A stretch of DNA of 39,839 nt from a virus. The DNA is taken from positions 1 through 39,839 of the IMG/VR virus record IMGVR_UViG_3300037502_002067. One strand, written 5' to 3'. The notes beneath the pieces were generated by a model that was not told the DNA's origin, ran no database searches, and was given only the letters and a program-made list of their open reading frames with translations. Made by a program: the position numbers and the translations under genes. Positions 16,393-25,624 of this stretch are shown in pieces (position 1 is the first letter of the stretch; each line of letters opens with the position of its first letter).

Positions 16393-17343
16393 TTAGTTCG
16401 ATGCGCTGTGACGGATTTGCACCATCGCCGCTTGTTCCAAAACAACTGCGGTGAAGTATGCTTTCCAGCCTGTTGTCGCACGTTGGTTGAGTGGGTCTGC
16501 TGTTCCTGCGGAGCCGTGTGGCTTGATGATGTTTTGTACCGCCGAAGAACCTGCAACGTCAACCACGCCAAATGCGTTTGCACCGACAACGATTGTGCTG
16601 TAAACAGTTGCGCCAGATGTCGATGGCGTTGGTGATACATAAGCGTTTGGCGATTCAACGAAGCGTACGCCGTACAACTTACCGATTTCACCATTGAAAA
16701 TTTGCGTCGAACCTGCGTATTGCGAAGCGTTTACCCATGCGCTGTCACCTTGAAGGTCATAGACTGCGTTCGGATGCACAATCGCAATGTAGTAGCCGTC
16801 AGCAAGTGGTTTCGCTTTACCGTTTTTCAGTGTACGGATAGCCTTGCGAATTTCAGTCACGTTCAATACATCGCCTACAACCAACGCATTATCATTTACT
16901 TTACCGTTTGCAACTTGACGATTTGTACCGCTTGCAACAAGCGTGTTGCGCGTGATAACGTCAAGCGTTTCCGCAGCCTGTTCGCCCAAAACGTCTGCCA
17001 TTTCATCAAGTACAGGGTCAATCGCAACCATGTCTAGTACGTCAGATACCTCTACGTAGTTACCGTATTGGTTTGGCGATGCTGTGATTTGCGTGATGTT
17101 GATGTTCGAGCCTGTTGGCGTAGTGCCTTCTGTCAAAACCGTAGTCGCAGGGTTCAACGATGTGAACTTGCGGAAGTTGATGTTTTTACCGCCCATTTTC
17201 GGAATCGGACGTTTTTGACCGAATTGAAAGTGAACGAAGTTCGATACCAAGCGATCGAGTAGTTTTTTGTCATAATACGTTTGAATCGTAGGTGAAATTT
17301 CGTTGCCTGTTCCGGTTAGTAATGTTGTTTGTACTGGTGGCAT
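16393..17343 (-). CDS. Major capsid protein, N4-gp56 type
   Basis: A 316-aa HK97-fold shell protein. The N-terminal pattern is characteristic of the N4-gp56 major capsid family: TYYDKKLLDRLVSNFVHFQFGQKRPIPKMGGKNINFRKFTSL (about 20-63), then LTEGTTPTG and the NQYGNYVEVSDVLDM strand-helix. No cleaved N-terminal scaffold is apparent. The ATG at 17343 is chosen because AGGAG sits eight bases before it; the in-frame GTG at 17352 is too close. It follows the scaffold gene and is followed by a strong terminator, as expected for a highly expressed gene. Confidence 0.92.
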   Translation of the reverse strand: MPPVQTTLLTGTGNEISPTIQTYYDKKLLDRLVSNFVHFQFGQKRPIPKMGGKNINFRKFTSLNPATTVLTEGTTPTGSNINITQITASPNQYGNYVEVSDVLDMVAIDPVLDEMADVLGEQAAETLDVITRNTLVASGTNRQVANGKVNDNALVVGDVLNVTEIRKAIRTLKNGKAKPLADGYYIAIVHPNAVYDLQGDSAWVNASQYAGSTQIFNGEIGKLYGVRFVESPNAYVSPTPSTSGATVYSTIVVGANAFGVVDVAGSSAVQNIIKPHGSAGTADPLNQRATTGWKAYFTAVVLEQAAMVQIRHSASN

Positions 17344-17366
17344 TGTAGTCACTCCTTAATTTTTGT

Positions 17367-18152
17367 TTAGAATGTGATGCGCTCTCCGCGCTGGACACGC
17401 GCTGAAATGTCTTTCAACTGCGCGCTCGATAAGTTGTTCACGTCAAACAACTGTTCGCCCGGCTTGTCGATGGACGACATGACCTGTTTTTGGTCTCTGT
17501 TCGCCACGTTTGCTAGGGTCTGCTGTTCGACTTGCTTGAGTTTGTTGTGATGTGTCGTCAGAATGTAAGCATCTTCAAGTTGATAGCCTTTCTGAATCGC
17601 CATCTCGAACACTCGGTCTTGCACTTGCTCAAAGTCGGGATATGCCGATTTGAGACGTAACACTTCTGCGTCAATCTGACGCTCCATCTCTGCCTGTTTG
17701 AACTGTTCACGCTCTTGCTTGAGTTGTTCCAACTCGCTTCGCATTGGTTCTAGATATTGCCTGAACGTATCAGTATCCACTCCAATTCGTTGTGCTTCCT
17801 CTTCCAAGCGTCGCTGTTGTTCCATCTCTTCAAAAGCCGTGATGAAGTCCTGCGGATTGTCGAAACCCTGCCTTTTTGCGATGCGCTCAATGTACTGTGC
17901 CTGCTGGCGTGTCTCTTCAAGTTGCTTTTGCACCTTGTCGTAGTTGTAGCCTTTTTGCAGGTACGTCTGACGCTCACTAGCGGGAATCTTCACTTCCTCC
18001 TTGTTGTAGCGGATGATGTCGTACTCCTCTTGCGGTGTGGTGTCCGCGATCGGCTCCCCTTCACCCTCTCCAACATTCGTGACCTCTTCAGCACTCACTT
18101 CTTGAGACGTTTCTTGCTCGGTGACATTTTGGTAGATGTCGTTTGTTTCCAT
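17367..18152 (-). CDS. Scaffolding protein
   Basis: A 261-aa, highly charged helical protein. The first 45 residues are acidic (SQEVSAEEVTNVGEGEGEP), residues about 70-230 are Gln/Glu/Arg-rich coiled coil (QLEETRQQAQYIERIAKRQ, QQRRLEEEAQRIG), and the basic C-terminus (RVQRGERITF) is where scaffolds usually contact the capsid. Position immediately before the capsid gene and after portal supports the role. Start at 18152, AAGGAG eight bases away. Confidence 0.87.
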   Translation of the reverse strand: METNDIYQNVTEQETSQEVSAEEVTNVGEGEGEPIADTTPQEEYDIIRYNKEEVKIPASERQTYLQKGYNYDKVQKQLEETRQQAQYIERIAKRQGFDNPQDFITAFEEMEQQRRLEEEAQRIGVDTDTFRQYLEPMRSELEQLKQEREQFKQAEMERQIDAEVLRLKSAYPDFEQVQDRVFEMAIQKGYQLEDAYILTTHHNKLKQVEQQTLANVANRDQKQVMSSIDKPGEQLFDVNNLSSAQLKDISARVQRGERITF

Positions 18153-18210
18153 TGTTTTTGCTCCTTCCGACTATGGTTGGTCGATGTTTGGTACTGCGGT
18201 TTCTTGCAAC

Positions 18211-18248
18211 AAAAAAAGCAACCTTATCCAACAAGGGATAAAAGTTGC
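18211..18248 (-). terminator. Intrinsic terminator overlapping the portal stop
   Basis: On the minus strand GCAACTTTTATCC pairs with GGATAAGGTTGC around CTTGTT, followed by seven T (18217-18211). The portal stop codon TAA (18226-18224) lies in the right arm, so translation to the end of portal could disrupt the hairpin. It separates portal from scaffold and capsid. Confidence 0.75.
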
Positions 18249-19966
18249 CTGATAATATCTTCTTCACTCATGCCCTGCTCCAACATCGCATCAATCTCTA
18301 CCTGTATTTCAGGCGGCGCGTTCTGATACATCATGTCGAAATTCGGTGCGTTTTGCCCTGTTTCCGACATTGCAGGCTCTTGCATAGGCATTTGCTCTTG
18401 CGGTGGCATTTGTGCGCTCTGCGGCGTGATTTGACCGCCCATTTGCGCTTGTTGTTGCATCATGCTTTCTTGCTCGCGAAGCCTTGCTACAATTCGGTCT
18501 TTGTTCGGCAAGTTCTCTTGCAACTCCACATACTCACTCGGAAGCAGTACGCCTTGTTGAAACAAGTCCGCAGCCAACTGACTGATGTACGCTTTTGTTG
18601 CAGGTGTGCCATTGTCGCCACTAACCTTGATGTCAAAGTCTATCTCTTGATACGGCGTGCTGTTGAATACCATGAACTTGTAACCGCCGTTGTTGGTGTC
18701 CACCCGAATAAACCTGTCCTCGGTGTAAAATTCCTTGATGAGTTCAATCATCTGCTCATAAACTTCGCGAATTGAGTAATAAAGGTTTCGCGCGATGCCT
18801 TTGATTGGAATTGAACCTTGCTCTTGTAGCATTTGTATAGCAGCCGCCGCCGTGACGCTTCCCGGCGTTTCCCCTGTGTTTGCATCGTAAACGCCTCCGA
18901 TACGCTCCATGAACCCTGTCAGCAAGTCAATCATTTTGTAAATGTCAGACGACAACTGCGGTGGCTCCAGCCACCTCACGCTGTTGTTTACGTCTTTCAC
19001 CTTCCATATCTGACCAGGCTTTGCGCTCCACTTGTTCTCGTCAATGCCACTGTTCATCGCAACCAAACTGATCGGGTTCGATGTAAGAAACGCATTCGTT
19101 GTCGGGAGTTCCACCATCTTGTTCAGCAACTTCTGATTGTTGATGATGTTCCGTATCTCACTGATGCCCATGATGCTCTTGCGGTTCTTTTTCGCCACAA
19201 ATGGCACAAAAGGGTATCTACCATGTTTGTAGACACCCTCAATATGTTTTAATATTCGCCCGCCTGCTGCGTAAATCACGTTAATCGTGTTCTTTTCCCT
19301 GTACCAATACTCGAAGTAGTTCACGCGCTCCGAGTTCGTGTTGCGTTCGGGCCGGTTGTAAATCTCCGTTTCAAACACTTCTTCAGGGTCAACGTCCACG
19401 CCCCATGTTTCCTTTATCCACTGTACCGTTTTCGGCACAGAATAAATGACGTACCTGCAATCGTCTATGCGCGTTGCCTGCGGGTCAAAGTACACGTTTG
19501 ACGGGTCTGGTGATTCAATGCAAATGTCACCGATGTACACATTGCCTTTTGTCGGGTCTCCGCCTCTGATGGTATTGTCCCAATACACCTTGAACCATGC
19601 CACGTCAAGCAATAAGCCTGTCCGCACCACTTCGTCGATTCTCATGTCCAAGTCCACTCGGTTCGATACCACATCCGTCAGTTGCGTGAAAATCTGCGCG
19701 ATCTCGGCATCTTCTTCCGTTGTTGGCAGTATCACGCCTGTCGGACGCTGATTTGTAATCTGCGGTGCTTTTTGGTCGATGATGTACGCTACATAGTTCA
19801 CAACAGGGTCGGGTCGCCATGACGCTCTTTGCTTCGTCCAATGCTTCGCCATGTAAAAGTCGTCATACTCTCGCCAGTCATTGTGATACGGCGAAAGTGT
19901 AGAGAATGAGTATTGAAAGTCTTTTTTTACCTTTGCGTATAGCGATTTTTCGTCCATCTGCTTCAT
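18224..19966 (-). CDS. Portal protein
   Basis: A 580-aa protein that should form the dodecameric ring through which DNA enters and leaves the head. The N-terminus (YHNDWREYDDFYMAKHW, then DPVVNYVAYIIDQKAPQITNQRP) and the stretch SPDPSNVYFDPQATRIDDCRYVI are typical of P22-type portals of podoviruses. GARI-like wing regions follow, with ANTGETPGSVTAAAAIQMLQEQG near 350-375. The C-terminus (about 510-560) is Gln/Met/Pro-rich and probably disordered. The start ATG at 19966 has AAGGAGGTGA in front and lies just after the fibre stop. Unusually, two fibre genes separate it from terL. Confidence 0.92.
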   Translation of the reverse strand: MKQMDEKSLYAKVKKDFQYSFSTLSPYHNDWREYDDFYMAKHWTKQRASWRPDPVVNYVAYIIDQKAPQITNQRPTGVILPTTEEDAEIAQIFTQLTDVVSNRVDLDMRIDEVVRTGLLLDVAWFKVYWDNTIRGGDPTKGNVYIGDICIESPDPSNVYFDPQATRIDDCRYVIYSVPKTVQWIKETWGVDVDPEEVFETEIYNRPERNTNSERVNYFEYWYREKNTINVIYAAGGRILKHIEGVYKHGRYPFVPFVAKKNRKSIMGISEIRNIINNQKLLNKMVELPTTNAFLTSNPISLVAMNSGIDENKWSAKPGQIWKVKDVNNSVRWLEPPQLSSDIYKMIDLLTGFMERIGGVYDANTGETPGSVTAAAAIQMLQEQGSIPIKGIARNLYYSIREVYEQMIELIKEFYTEDRFIRVDTNNGGYKFMVFNSTPYQEIDFDIKVSGDNGTPATKAYISQLAADLFQQGVLLPSEYVELQENLPNKDRIVARLREQESMMQQQAQMGGQITPQSAQMPPQEQMPMQEPAMSETGQNAPNFDMMYQNAPPEIQVEIDAMLEQGMSEEDIIRQLLSLVG

Positions 19967-19978
19967 CTACTCACCTCC

Positions 19979-22582
19979 TTATGCGTACAGATACGCCCAA
20001 CCTGTAATAGAAACACCGCTTGGAACTAACGCGCGAATACGAACTTCACTATCAGGAATACCGTTTGTAAATGTGTACACTGTTTCAGGCGTAACTTGCA
20101 CCCACGTTCCTTCACCTCTGCGCACTTCATAAGTGATTCCGTTCGCTATATCAGTTGTGTCGCCAACAACGATAATATTTCTTATTGGTGCTATATCTGC
20201 ATTTTCAATTTGAGATGTAAGATAAGCACTTGAGCCTGATGTGTTTGTAAAAATACCGTTTTGCGAATTATAACTAAACGATGTTGTGTATTCTGGTAAC
20301 ACACCATTCGACGTTTGAAACACATCAATCATCATGTTTTTATAACCGAGTCTATTTGCTGTCGAAAGTGTATTAACTTGCAGGCCAAGTTTCATTAAAT
20401 TGATTTGAAGCGGAAAAATATCACTCACCGTCACTACATTTCTGACGCTTGCAATGTATTTTTCAATCCTCGGCACTTGTGTAAGTAGATTCGCTCCTGC
20501 TCCTCTTGTCAACATCGCTCTGACACGAAGTTGCGAACCGTAGTAACCGTCATTAAATGTTGCCGTCCAATTACTCGATGAACCGAACGCGTTGCTATGC
20601 GCTCCTGTGCTAATAGGAACCCAGTTGTTTGCAAGAGAGGCAACTTCCCATTGAATACTATTTCCCGGTGTTGTTCCTGTGTTTTGCGTTATATCCAATG
20701 TCGCGCTTCTTACAATCCGATCGGTGACTAATGACTTTGAAACAAATGTCGAAGTTGAAGATGTTGGTGTTGGCGCAGGTGATATTTGCTCCAACGTGTA
20801 ACTGTTTAATTCCACAGAACGTGTAGTTGGAAATGTAATGAGTGCTGTTTGACCTGATTGATTGACAGGATAAATAAAACGGAATATAACATTCAATGAA
20901 CTACTACTAGAAAAACCAAATTCAACACCGCTATCACTAGTCAAATTTTTATAAGAATCATCGTTAATGCTTGCTCTTAAAATGGGTTGAATGTTATCTC
21001 TGTACGATGAACTTGAAACAGAGTTAAAGTTCAAGTAGTTACACCTAAACTGAAAAGGCGAACCTGTTCCAATTCTTGTGACGTTTAATACAACCGCAGA
21101 TTGCGCAGAAAGATTCAATTCTGTACCGTTTGTATTCAATACTGTTGGAGTAGTAGCAAAGGAAAGTTTGGTATACTCCAAAACCGTTTGAGTTTCGTTT
21201 GTTAAAAAAAGATGTACGTTGCTTGTGTTTTCAATGATCGCAGATATATTACGTCTCGATATAGAATCAAAAACAGTTGCGCTACTTGTTGTACTACTTA
21301 CTGTTGTTGTGATGCTTTGACCGTCACTTATTGCAATCATTCTTAAACCAGACGCACTACCTAACGCCATGATATAGAACCGCGAATTTGAAGTGTCGTA
21401 TACCATGCAACCAAAGCCGTTACACCCCGATGTGATTGTCATTGCACCTGCTACATTGGTGTGTGTCGTAAACTGTCCCGGCGCAGGCGCGTTTTTGAAT
21501 TGATATGGCGAATTATTTGATGTCGTGTCAATAATTCCGAAATGAACCGAGTTGCTGGAATTTCTTCTTGTAAATGCACACCAACCGATTCTATTTACAT
21601 CACCTAAAACCAACTGGCACGAATACATGATGTCACTTGTAGTAACAGCAGAGATTAACAACGATGTTGTTCCTGCAAGACTTCCCCAACTATTCGTATT
21701 TACAAAATTGTATTGGACACCTCTTGCCGTACTGTCCGTCCATAGCAAGTGAAGTCTGTTATCCCTGCATTTCATATCAAACATTTGCATTATGTTTGAA
21801 GAAACATTTACCGCTATACTCGGTCCATCAGTAGCAAGTGTGCTTTTGTTAATACGTACAATCGTTTGAGTAGCGCCTGCTGTTGGATATGCAACGTACA
21901 CATAAGAACTGTCTTCTGTAATAACTGATGTTCGCACCAAAGTGTCTGATTGCGTAGGGATAAATGGATTTGCGTTTGAAACGATAATTGTCGTTGTCGG
22001 TGTAACAATTCTGATTTTATAGTTTGTATCGTTGTTGTAATGCAGCACCCAACGCTCTGTATCACCGTTTATTGTCACGTCATTCGCTGTCATTGGCGGA
22101 TTTGTGTAACTTGTAGATAGAGATTCGTTTGGATTGCGAACCCCTGCAAGTTCAGGTGTGTCAAAAGTAGTGAACCCTGCAACTCCTGCGGGTGTCGTAA
22201 AGTTGGCTGTCAATCTTGCCGCAAACACACTGTCCACAAACGAATAATCTTTTGTTTTGAACTGACTGTTGCCCGAAACACTGCCAACAGTTGTTGTTGA
22301 TTTTAACCTTATGACACCATTCACAACATCAAAGTGTGTGCTGTTTGTTGATGCCGAAGTAAAATCTATGTTGTTTTGCGTAGAAAAATCGTCAGTGTAG
22401 GAAGTCAATAGTGGTCTGACAAGTCCTCCATCCACTACCGTGCCGTTACTCAATGCAGCATCAAACAACGTGTAATCATCAAAATCGTCTGTAACCGACG
22501 TGTACATTTCCGCAGTTCTGTTGTCCACGTACTCCCTTGTAATCACATCTTTTGCTTCATTAATCGCAGATACGTTCTTCAC
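19979..22582 (-). CDS. Large tail fibre / receptor-binding protein
   Basis: An 867-aa protein, almost wholly Ser/Thr/Asn-rich beta structure. The N-terminal 30 residues (VSAINEAKDVITREYVDNRTAE) are helical, as in fibre attachment domains. The middle (about 100-500) has repeated propeller-like strands (DSSYVYVAYPTAGATQTIVRINK, NRLHLLWTDSTARGVQYNF). The C-terminus (ITYEVRRGEGTWVQVTPETVYTF, then IRALVP) is a small beta-sandwich-like domain. Translation begins at GTG 22582 with AAAGGAGG seven bases away. It is more AT-rich than its neighbours, often seen in exchangeable receptor-binding genes. No enzymatic depolymerase motif is evident. Confidence 0.8.
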   Translation of the reverse strand: MKNVSAINEAKDVITREYVDNRTAEMYTSVTDDFDDYTLFDAALSNGTVVDGGLVRPLLTSYTDDFSTQNNIDFTSASTNSTHFDVVNGVIRLKSTTTVGSVSGNSQFKTKDYSFVDSVFAARLTANFTTPAGVAGFTTFDTPELAGVRNPNESLSTSYTNPPMTANDVTINGDTERWVLHYNNDTNYKIRIVTPTTTIIVSNANPFIPTQSDTLVRTSVITEDSSYVYVAYPTAGATQTIVRINKSTLATDGPSIAVNVSSNIMQMFDMKCRDNRLHLLWTDSTARGVQYNFVNTNSWGSLAGTTSLLISAVTTSDIMYSCQLVLGDVNRIGWCAFTRRNSSNSVHFGIIDTTSNNSPYQFKNAPAPGQFTTHTNVAGAMTITSGCNGFGCMVYDTSNSRFYIMALGSASGLRMIAISDGQSITTTVSSTTSSATVFDSISRRNISAIIENTSNVHLFLTNETQTVLEYTKLSFATTPTVLNTNGTELNLSAQSAVVLNVTRIGTGSPFQFRCNYLNFNSVSSSSYRDNIQPILRASINDDSYKNLTSDSGVEFGFSSSSSLNVIFRFIYPVNQSGQTALITFPTTRSVELNSYTLEQISPAPTPTSSTSTFVSKSLVTDRIVRSATLDITQNTGTTPGNSIQWEVASLANNWVPISTGAHSNAFGSSSNWTATFNDGYYGSQLRVRAMLTRGAGANLLTQVPRIEKYIASVRNVVTVSDIFPLQINLMKLGLQVNTLSTANRLGYKNMMIDVFQTSNGVLPEYTTSFSYNSQNGIFTNTSGSSAYLTSQIENADIAPIRNIIVVGDTTDIANGITYEVRRGEGTWVQVTPETVYTFTNGIPDSEVRIRALVPSGVSITGWAYLYA

Positions 22583-22602
22583 CGTTCAACCTCCTTTCAA
22601 AA

Positions 22603-22628
22603 GAAAAAGGGCAGGATGACCCTGCCCC
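22603..22628 (-). terminator. Intrinsic terminator between the two fibre genes
   Basis: A perfect 7-bp GC stem, GGGCAGG (22609-22615) and CCTGCCC (22621-22627), with a 5-base loop; on the minus strand it is followed by TTTTTC. It sits directly behind the 357-aa fibre gene and in front of the 867-aa fibre's ribosome site. Confidence 0.85.
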
Positions 22629-22635
22629 GCGTTTA

Positions 22636-23709
22636 TTAGCCGATGATTGTGTATCTGTACTGATTGAGCGTCGGTGCTTCCGCGAACGAAACCGTGATGC
22701 TGGTCGTGCTTGTCGCAACAACGTCCGCCAACACAATCTCATTTGTAACCGCATCGCGAATGGACACAACCACATCCTGCGTATTCAATGCGTGTGCAAT
22801 GGTGGCATTTACGTTTCCGTTAGGCACAAAACCCGTCAATTTGCGAACGCCATAGCCGTTTGCCGTGTCAAGTGAAATGACGTTTCCCGAACGTGTAATT
22901 CCCGTTCCAACAGTAATTTGCCCGGCGGATGCGAACTGATGCCAAGTAACATTATTCCCCAAAAACAAAGGCGCACCAGTACTTGATGAAGCAACCCAAC
23001 CTGTATCTGCCTGTGTCGTTCCTCTCTCAACGAACACAAAAACATTTTCGTTAAATCCCCCACCATTAGGCAATTCCATATCTGACCTTACGATAGTAAG
23101 TTCTGTTACATTACCGCTTGATACAGCCGAAACTCTATAAATCAAGTTTTCTTGTGCGTCTGTTTGGTTTTTAAGCAAAATTCTTGTACCAACAGTAGCG
23201 ATGTTAATACCGTCTAATGTAGAAAAAGGCGAAGTAACCGTACAAACATTCACATCTCTTGTGTACGCAACATTGCCGCTTGCCACTGTCGAAGCCGCTA
23301 TTACGGATTGCTTAACGTCTAAACCTTGAATCGCATTATTGATGGAATCAACTACGAACTTTCTGTTCGTTACGTCGCCATCCGCTGCATTTTCGCTTGT
23401 TGGCATAGTGACTCCAATAATCGGCTTGCTGTTCATGTTCAATGTTGTGTTGAAGTCAATCTCACCTGTTGTGAGGGTTCCGAGTGCTGTGTTGATGTCG
23501 CTTGCCGACATCGTTTGGTCGGATAGTTTCTTCCATGCAGAACCGTTGTACACATAAAAACCGTTGTTAGCAGGAGTTATGGTATCTGTGTTGTAATACA
23601 TCTGACCTGCAACGGCATCAGCAGGCGCACTCGTCGCTTTGTGCAAAAGCACCTCGCGCAATTCGTATTTCTTCTCACCATGCAGGTGATTTGTCAACTT
23701 AATTCCCAT
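22636..23709 (-). CDS. Tail fibre protein, 357 aa
   Basis: A multidomain fibre. Residues 1-70 (MGIKLTNHLHGEKKYEL, GQMYYNTDT, FYVYNGSAWKKL) are a common phage fibre start. Residues about 118-265 follow the widespread module beginning GLDVKQSVIAAS, with LDGINIATVGTRILLKNQTDAQENLIYRV and a WHQF strand. The C-terminal 60 residues (ATIAHALNTQDVVVSIRD to NQYRYTIIG) form a small domain also present in the 91-aa protein at 15168-15443. Start at 23709 with GAGGG. It lies directly behind terL, and a strong terminator follows it. Confidence 0.82.
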   Translation of the reverse strand: MGIKLTNHLHGEKKYELREVLLHKATSAPADAVAGQMYYNTDTITPANNGFYVYNGSAWKKLSDQTMSASDINTALGTLTTGEIDFNTTLNMNSKPIIGVTMPTSENAADGDVTNRKFVVDSINNAIQGLDVKQSVIAASTVASGNVAYTRDVNVCTVTSPFSTLDGINIATVGTRILLKNQTDAQENLIYRVSAVSSGNVTELTIVRSDMELPNGGGFNENVFVFVERGTTQADTGWVASSSTGAPLFLGNNVTWHQFASAGQITVGTGITRSGNVISLDTANGYGVRKLTGFVPNGNVNATIAHALNTQDVVVSIRDAVTNEIVLADVVATSTTSITVSFAEAPTLNQYRYTIIG

Positions 23710-23766
23710 TACAATCCCTCATTTCTTTATATTTTTGCATAAAAAAAGCGCATTTCTGCGCGTTTT

Positions 23767-25173
23767 TCATAAGTCGTACCAAGAATCTCGGTTGTTTCTG
23801 TCCGAATCGTCGAGTTCCCAGCATATTTTCGGTTCCGATGGCGGTCTGTACCCCGAATCGTCAACAGGGTCGTACGTTCTAGGGTCGGGACGGCTCATCA
23901 AACCGTACCGAAGCGCGTCATACGCATGGTCTTCCGCGTCCGTGTCCACATCTTCAGGGTTACGCATGTCAATCGGCAATGCAGGAAGCGTCCGCACCAA
24001 GTGCTTGCAGTTCTCAAACACCTTCAACTTGCTCACTTTCTTCCCGTCACCCGTCTCATGCACCTTCAACCACGCATGAACCCTATCCTTGCCGTTCAAA
24101 CGGTTCTTTGATGCCTGTTCGCAGTACACGCCCCTGCTAGAATACGTGTCCGCTATGCTTTCCCCATGCTGATTCGCTATCCAACACGCGCTATCCAGCA
24201 CTGTGTATTCAATCTTTTCATGGTAATCGGTCATCTCGTTAATCGTGTCCGCTTGATCGACTGCGTTCAGTCCCGCTTGGTACGCTTCCTTGTACACGTA
24301 AATGTTGTAGTCACCGTCAATCGCGAACCATAAACAACAAAACGGCGCAGAACGCCCATAATCAACGCTTCTGAACCGTTTCCAATGCTCTGGCAACTTG
24401 AACGGCTTCACCACATGCACATCCTTGTCCCATTCGCTGAACGCCATGCCGTCAAACGAGTCCCAATTTCCGTCTAACAACTGCTTTCTTATCCCCTCCG
24501 GCAGGTTCTCAAGCCTGCGCAGATACGAAGGGTCATTGTCTATCAATATGCGATTGTCGTGAATCTTGGCTGGAATGAAACACCGTGACCCCGGCTTCGG
24601 TTCCTCCGCTGTTGAGGGAGGTTTGTGTATCGTTTCACTCGCGCCAATATCGATAAATCGCTCCTTTACCCACGCATGACCGACACCGCCCGGATTCGTA
24701 GCGGATTTCACTTGCCGTTTGATTGCCGGATTTACACCCCGTAAGCGTGACAACATGTAGGTGTACTGCGTGTACGTAAAGTGAGTGAGTTCATCCCAAT
24801 AAATGAAGTCGTACTCTGCGCCCTGATAGTTAAACACGTCACTTTCCATCTTCATGTGTGCAAACTCTACCATGCTCCCATTCTTAAACTTCCAACGCTT
24901 CTTGCTCTCGTTGTACTCTGCAACCTGCCTCGGAAACACCTGCTTACTGCGAAGAATCAACGAACGCTCAAGGTCCGCAAAAGTTCTACGAAACATGATG
25001 ATTCGGCAATCTTTATACTGCATCGCATTTTTTAAAGCATCCATCAGCATCGCTTCTGACTTGCCACCACCCGCAGCACCACCATACAAAATCTCGTCAG
25101 CAGGACACGTATGAAACAACTTCTGCCTTGATTGCGGTTTGTACTCTAATCGGACGGTTCCTGTTTGTTCCAT
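23767..25173 (-). CDS. terL: Terminase large subunit
   Basis: A 468-aa ATP-driven DNA packaging motor and nuclease. Walker A is GGAAGGGKSE (31-40), Walker B is FIYWDE (123-128), and the coupling region SATNPGG lies near 168. The C-terminal RNase H-type nuclease has acidic residues in SVDYGRSAPF (about 250), YTVLDSACW and DAEDHAYDALRYG (about 422). The start at 25173 overlaps the end of terS by 28 bp. Sequence type resembles the large subunits of Gram-positive phages that package headful or cos DNA; which of the two cannot be told from the gene alone. Confidence 0.96.
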   Translation of the reverse strand: MEQTGTVRLEYKPQSRQKLFHTCPADEILYGGAAGGGKSEAMLMDALKNAMQYKDCRIIMFRRTFADLERSLILRSKQVFPRQVAEYNESKKRWKFKNGSMVEFAHMKMESDVFNYQGAEYDFIYWDELTHFTYTQYTYMLSRLRGVNPAIKRQVKSATNPGGVGHAWVKERFIDIGASETIHKPPSTAEEPKPGSRCFIPAKIHDNRILIDNDPSYLRRLENLPEGIRKQLLDGNWDSFDGMAFSEWDKDVHVVKPFKLPEHWKRFRSVDYGRSAPFCCLWFAIDGDYNIYVYKEAYQAGLNAVDQADTINEMTDYHEKIEYTVLDSACWIANQHGESIADTYSSRGVYCEQASKNRLNGKDRVHAWLKVHETGDGKKVSKLKVFENCKHLVRTLPALPIDMRNPEDVDTDAEDHAYDALRYGLMSRPDPRTYDPVDDSGYRPPSEPKICWELDDSDRNNRDSWYDL

Positions 25174-25589
25174 TCTTCCTCATCCTCTACTACCTCTGGC
25201 ATGTTGAGTACCACCTGAATACCGTCACCGCCAATGTTCTGCGTGTTGTCGCCAACCATCAACGCCTGCTTGTCATACAGCACATTGAAGTAACTGCTCA
25301 CATGGTTCAAAGGAACATCCCTCTCACCCGACAACCCTTCCTTGATTATCTTTCCGCCAAGTTCAAGCGTTTCACGCAACTGCCCCCACACAATTTCCGC
25401 ATACTCCGCTTTCTTCGCTTCTCTGATCTCGTTGTAGTCGTCTCGGTTCCGTCTAACCACCCTGCTCACGTTCATCACGCTCGTTCTGCATTGACGCGCA
25501 GTTTCACTCATGTTCCCCGTCACCGCATACGTAGAAAGTATGCGCTCTTTGATGTACTCCGTTATCTTTTCCGCTCGCTTTCTGCCCAT
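25146..25589 (-). CDS. terS: Terminase small subunit
   Basis: A 147-aa protein that recognises the packaging site and delivers DNA to TerL. Residues about 10-50 hold a helix-turn-helix (STYAVTGNMSETARQCRTSVMNVSRVVRRN), the middle is helical (YNEIREAKKAEYAEIVWGQLRETLELG) for ring formation, and the C-terminus is acidic (EVVEDEEEW). The ATG at 25589 follows GGAGGTG by six bases; an in-frame GTG at 25598 overlaps that site. It is the first main gene of the late operon and begins only 36 bases after the T run of an intrinsic terminator. Tandem repeats just upstream may be its binding site. Confidence 0.88.
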   Translation of the reverse strand: MGRKRAEKITEYIKERILSTYAVTGNMSETARQCRTSVMNVSRVVRRNRDDYNEIREAKKAEYAEIVWGQLRETLELGGKIIKEGLSGERDVPLNHVSSYFNVLYDKQALMVGDNTQNIGGDGIQVVLNMPEVVEDEEEWNKQEPSD

Positions 25590-25624
25590 TTCAAACACCT
25601 CCGAACTTTCAGAAATTTTTTTCT

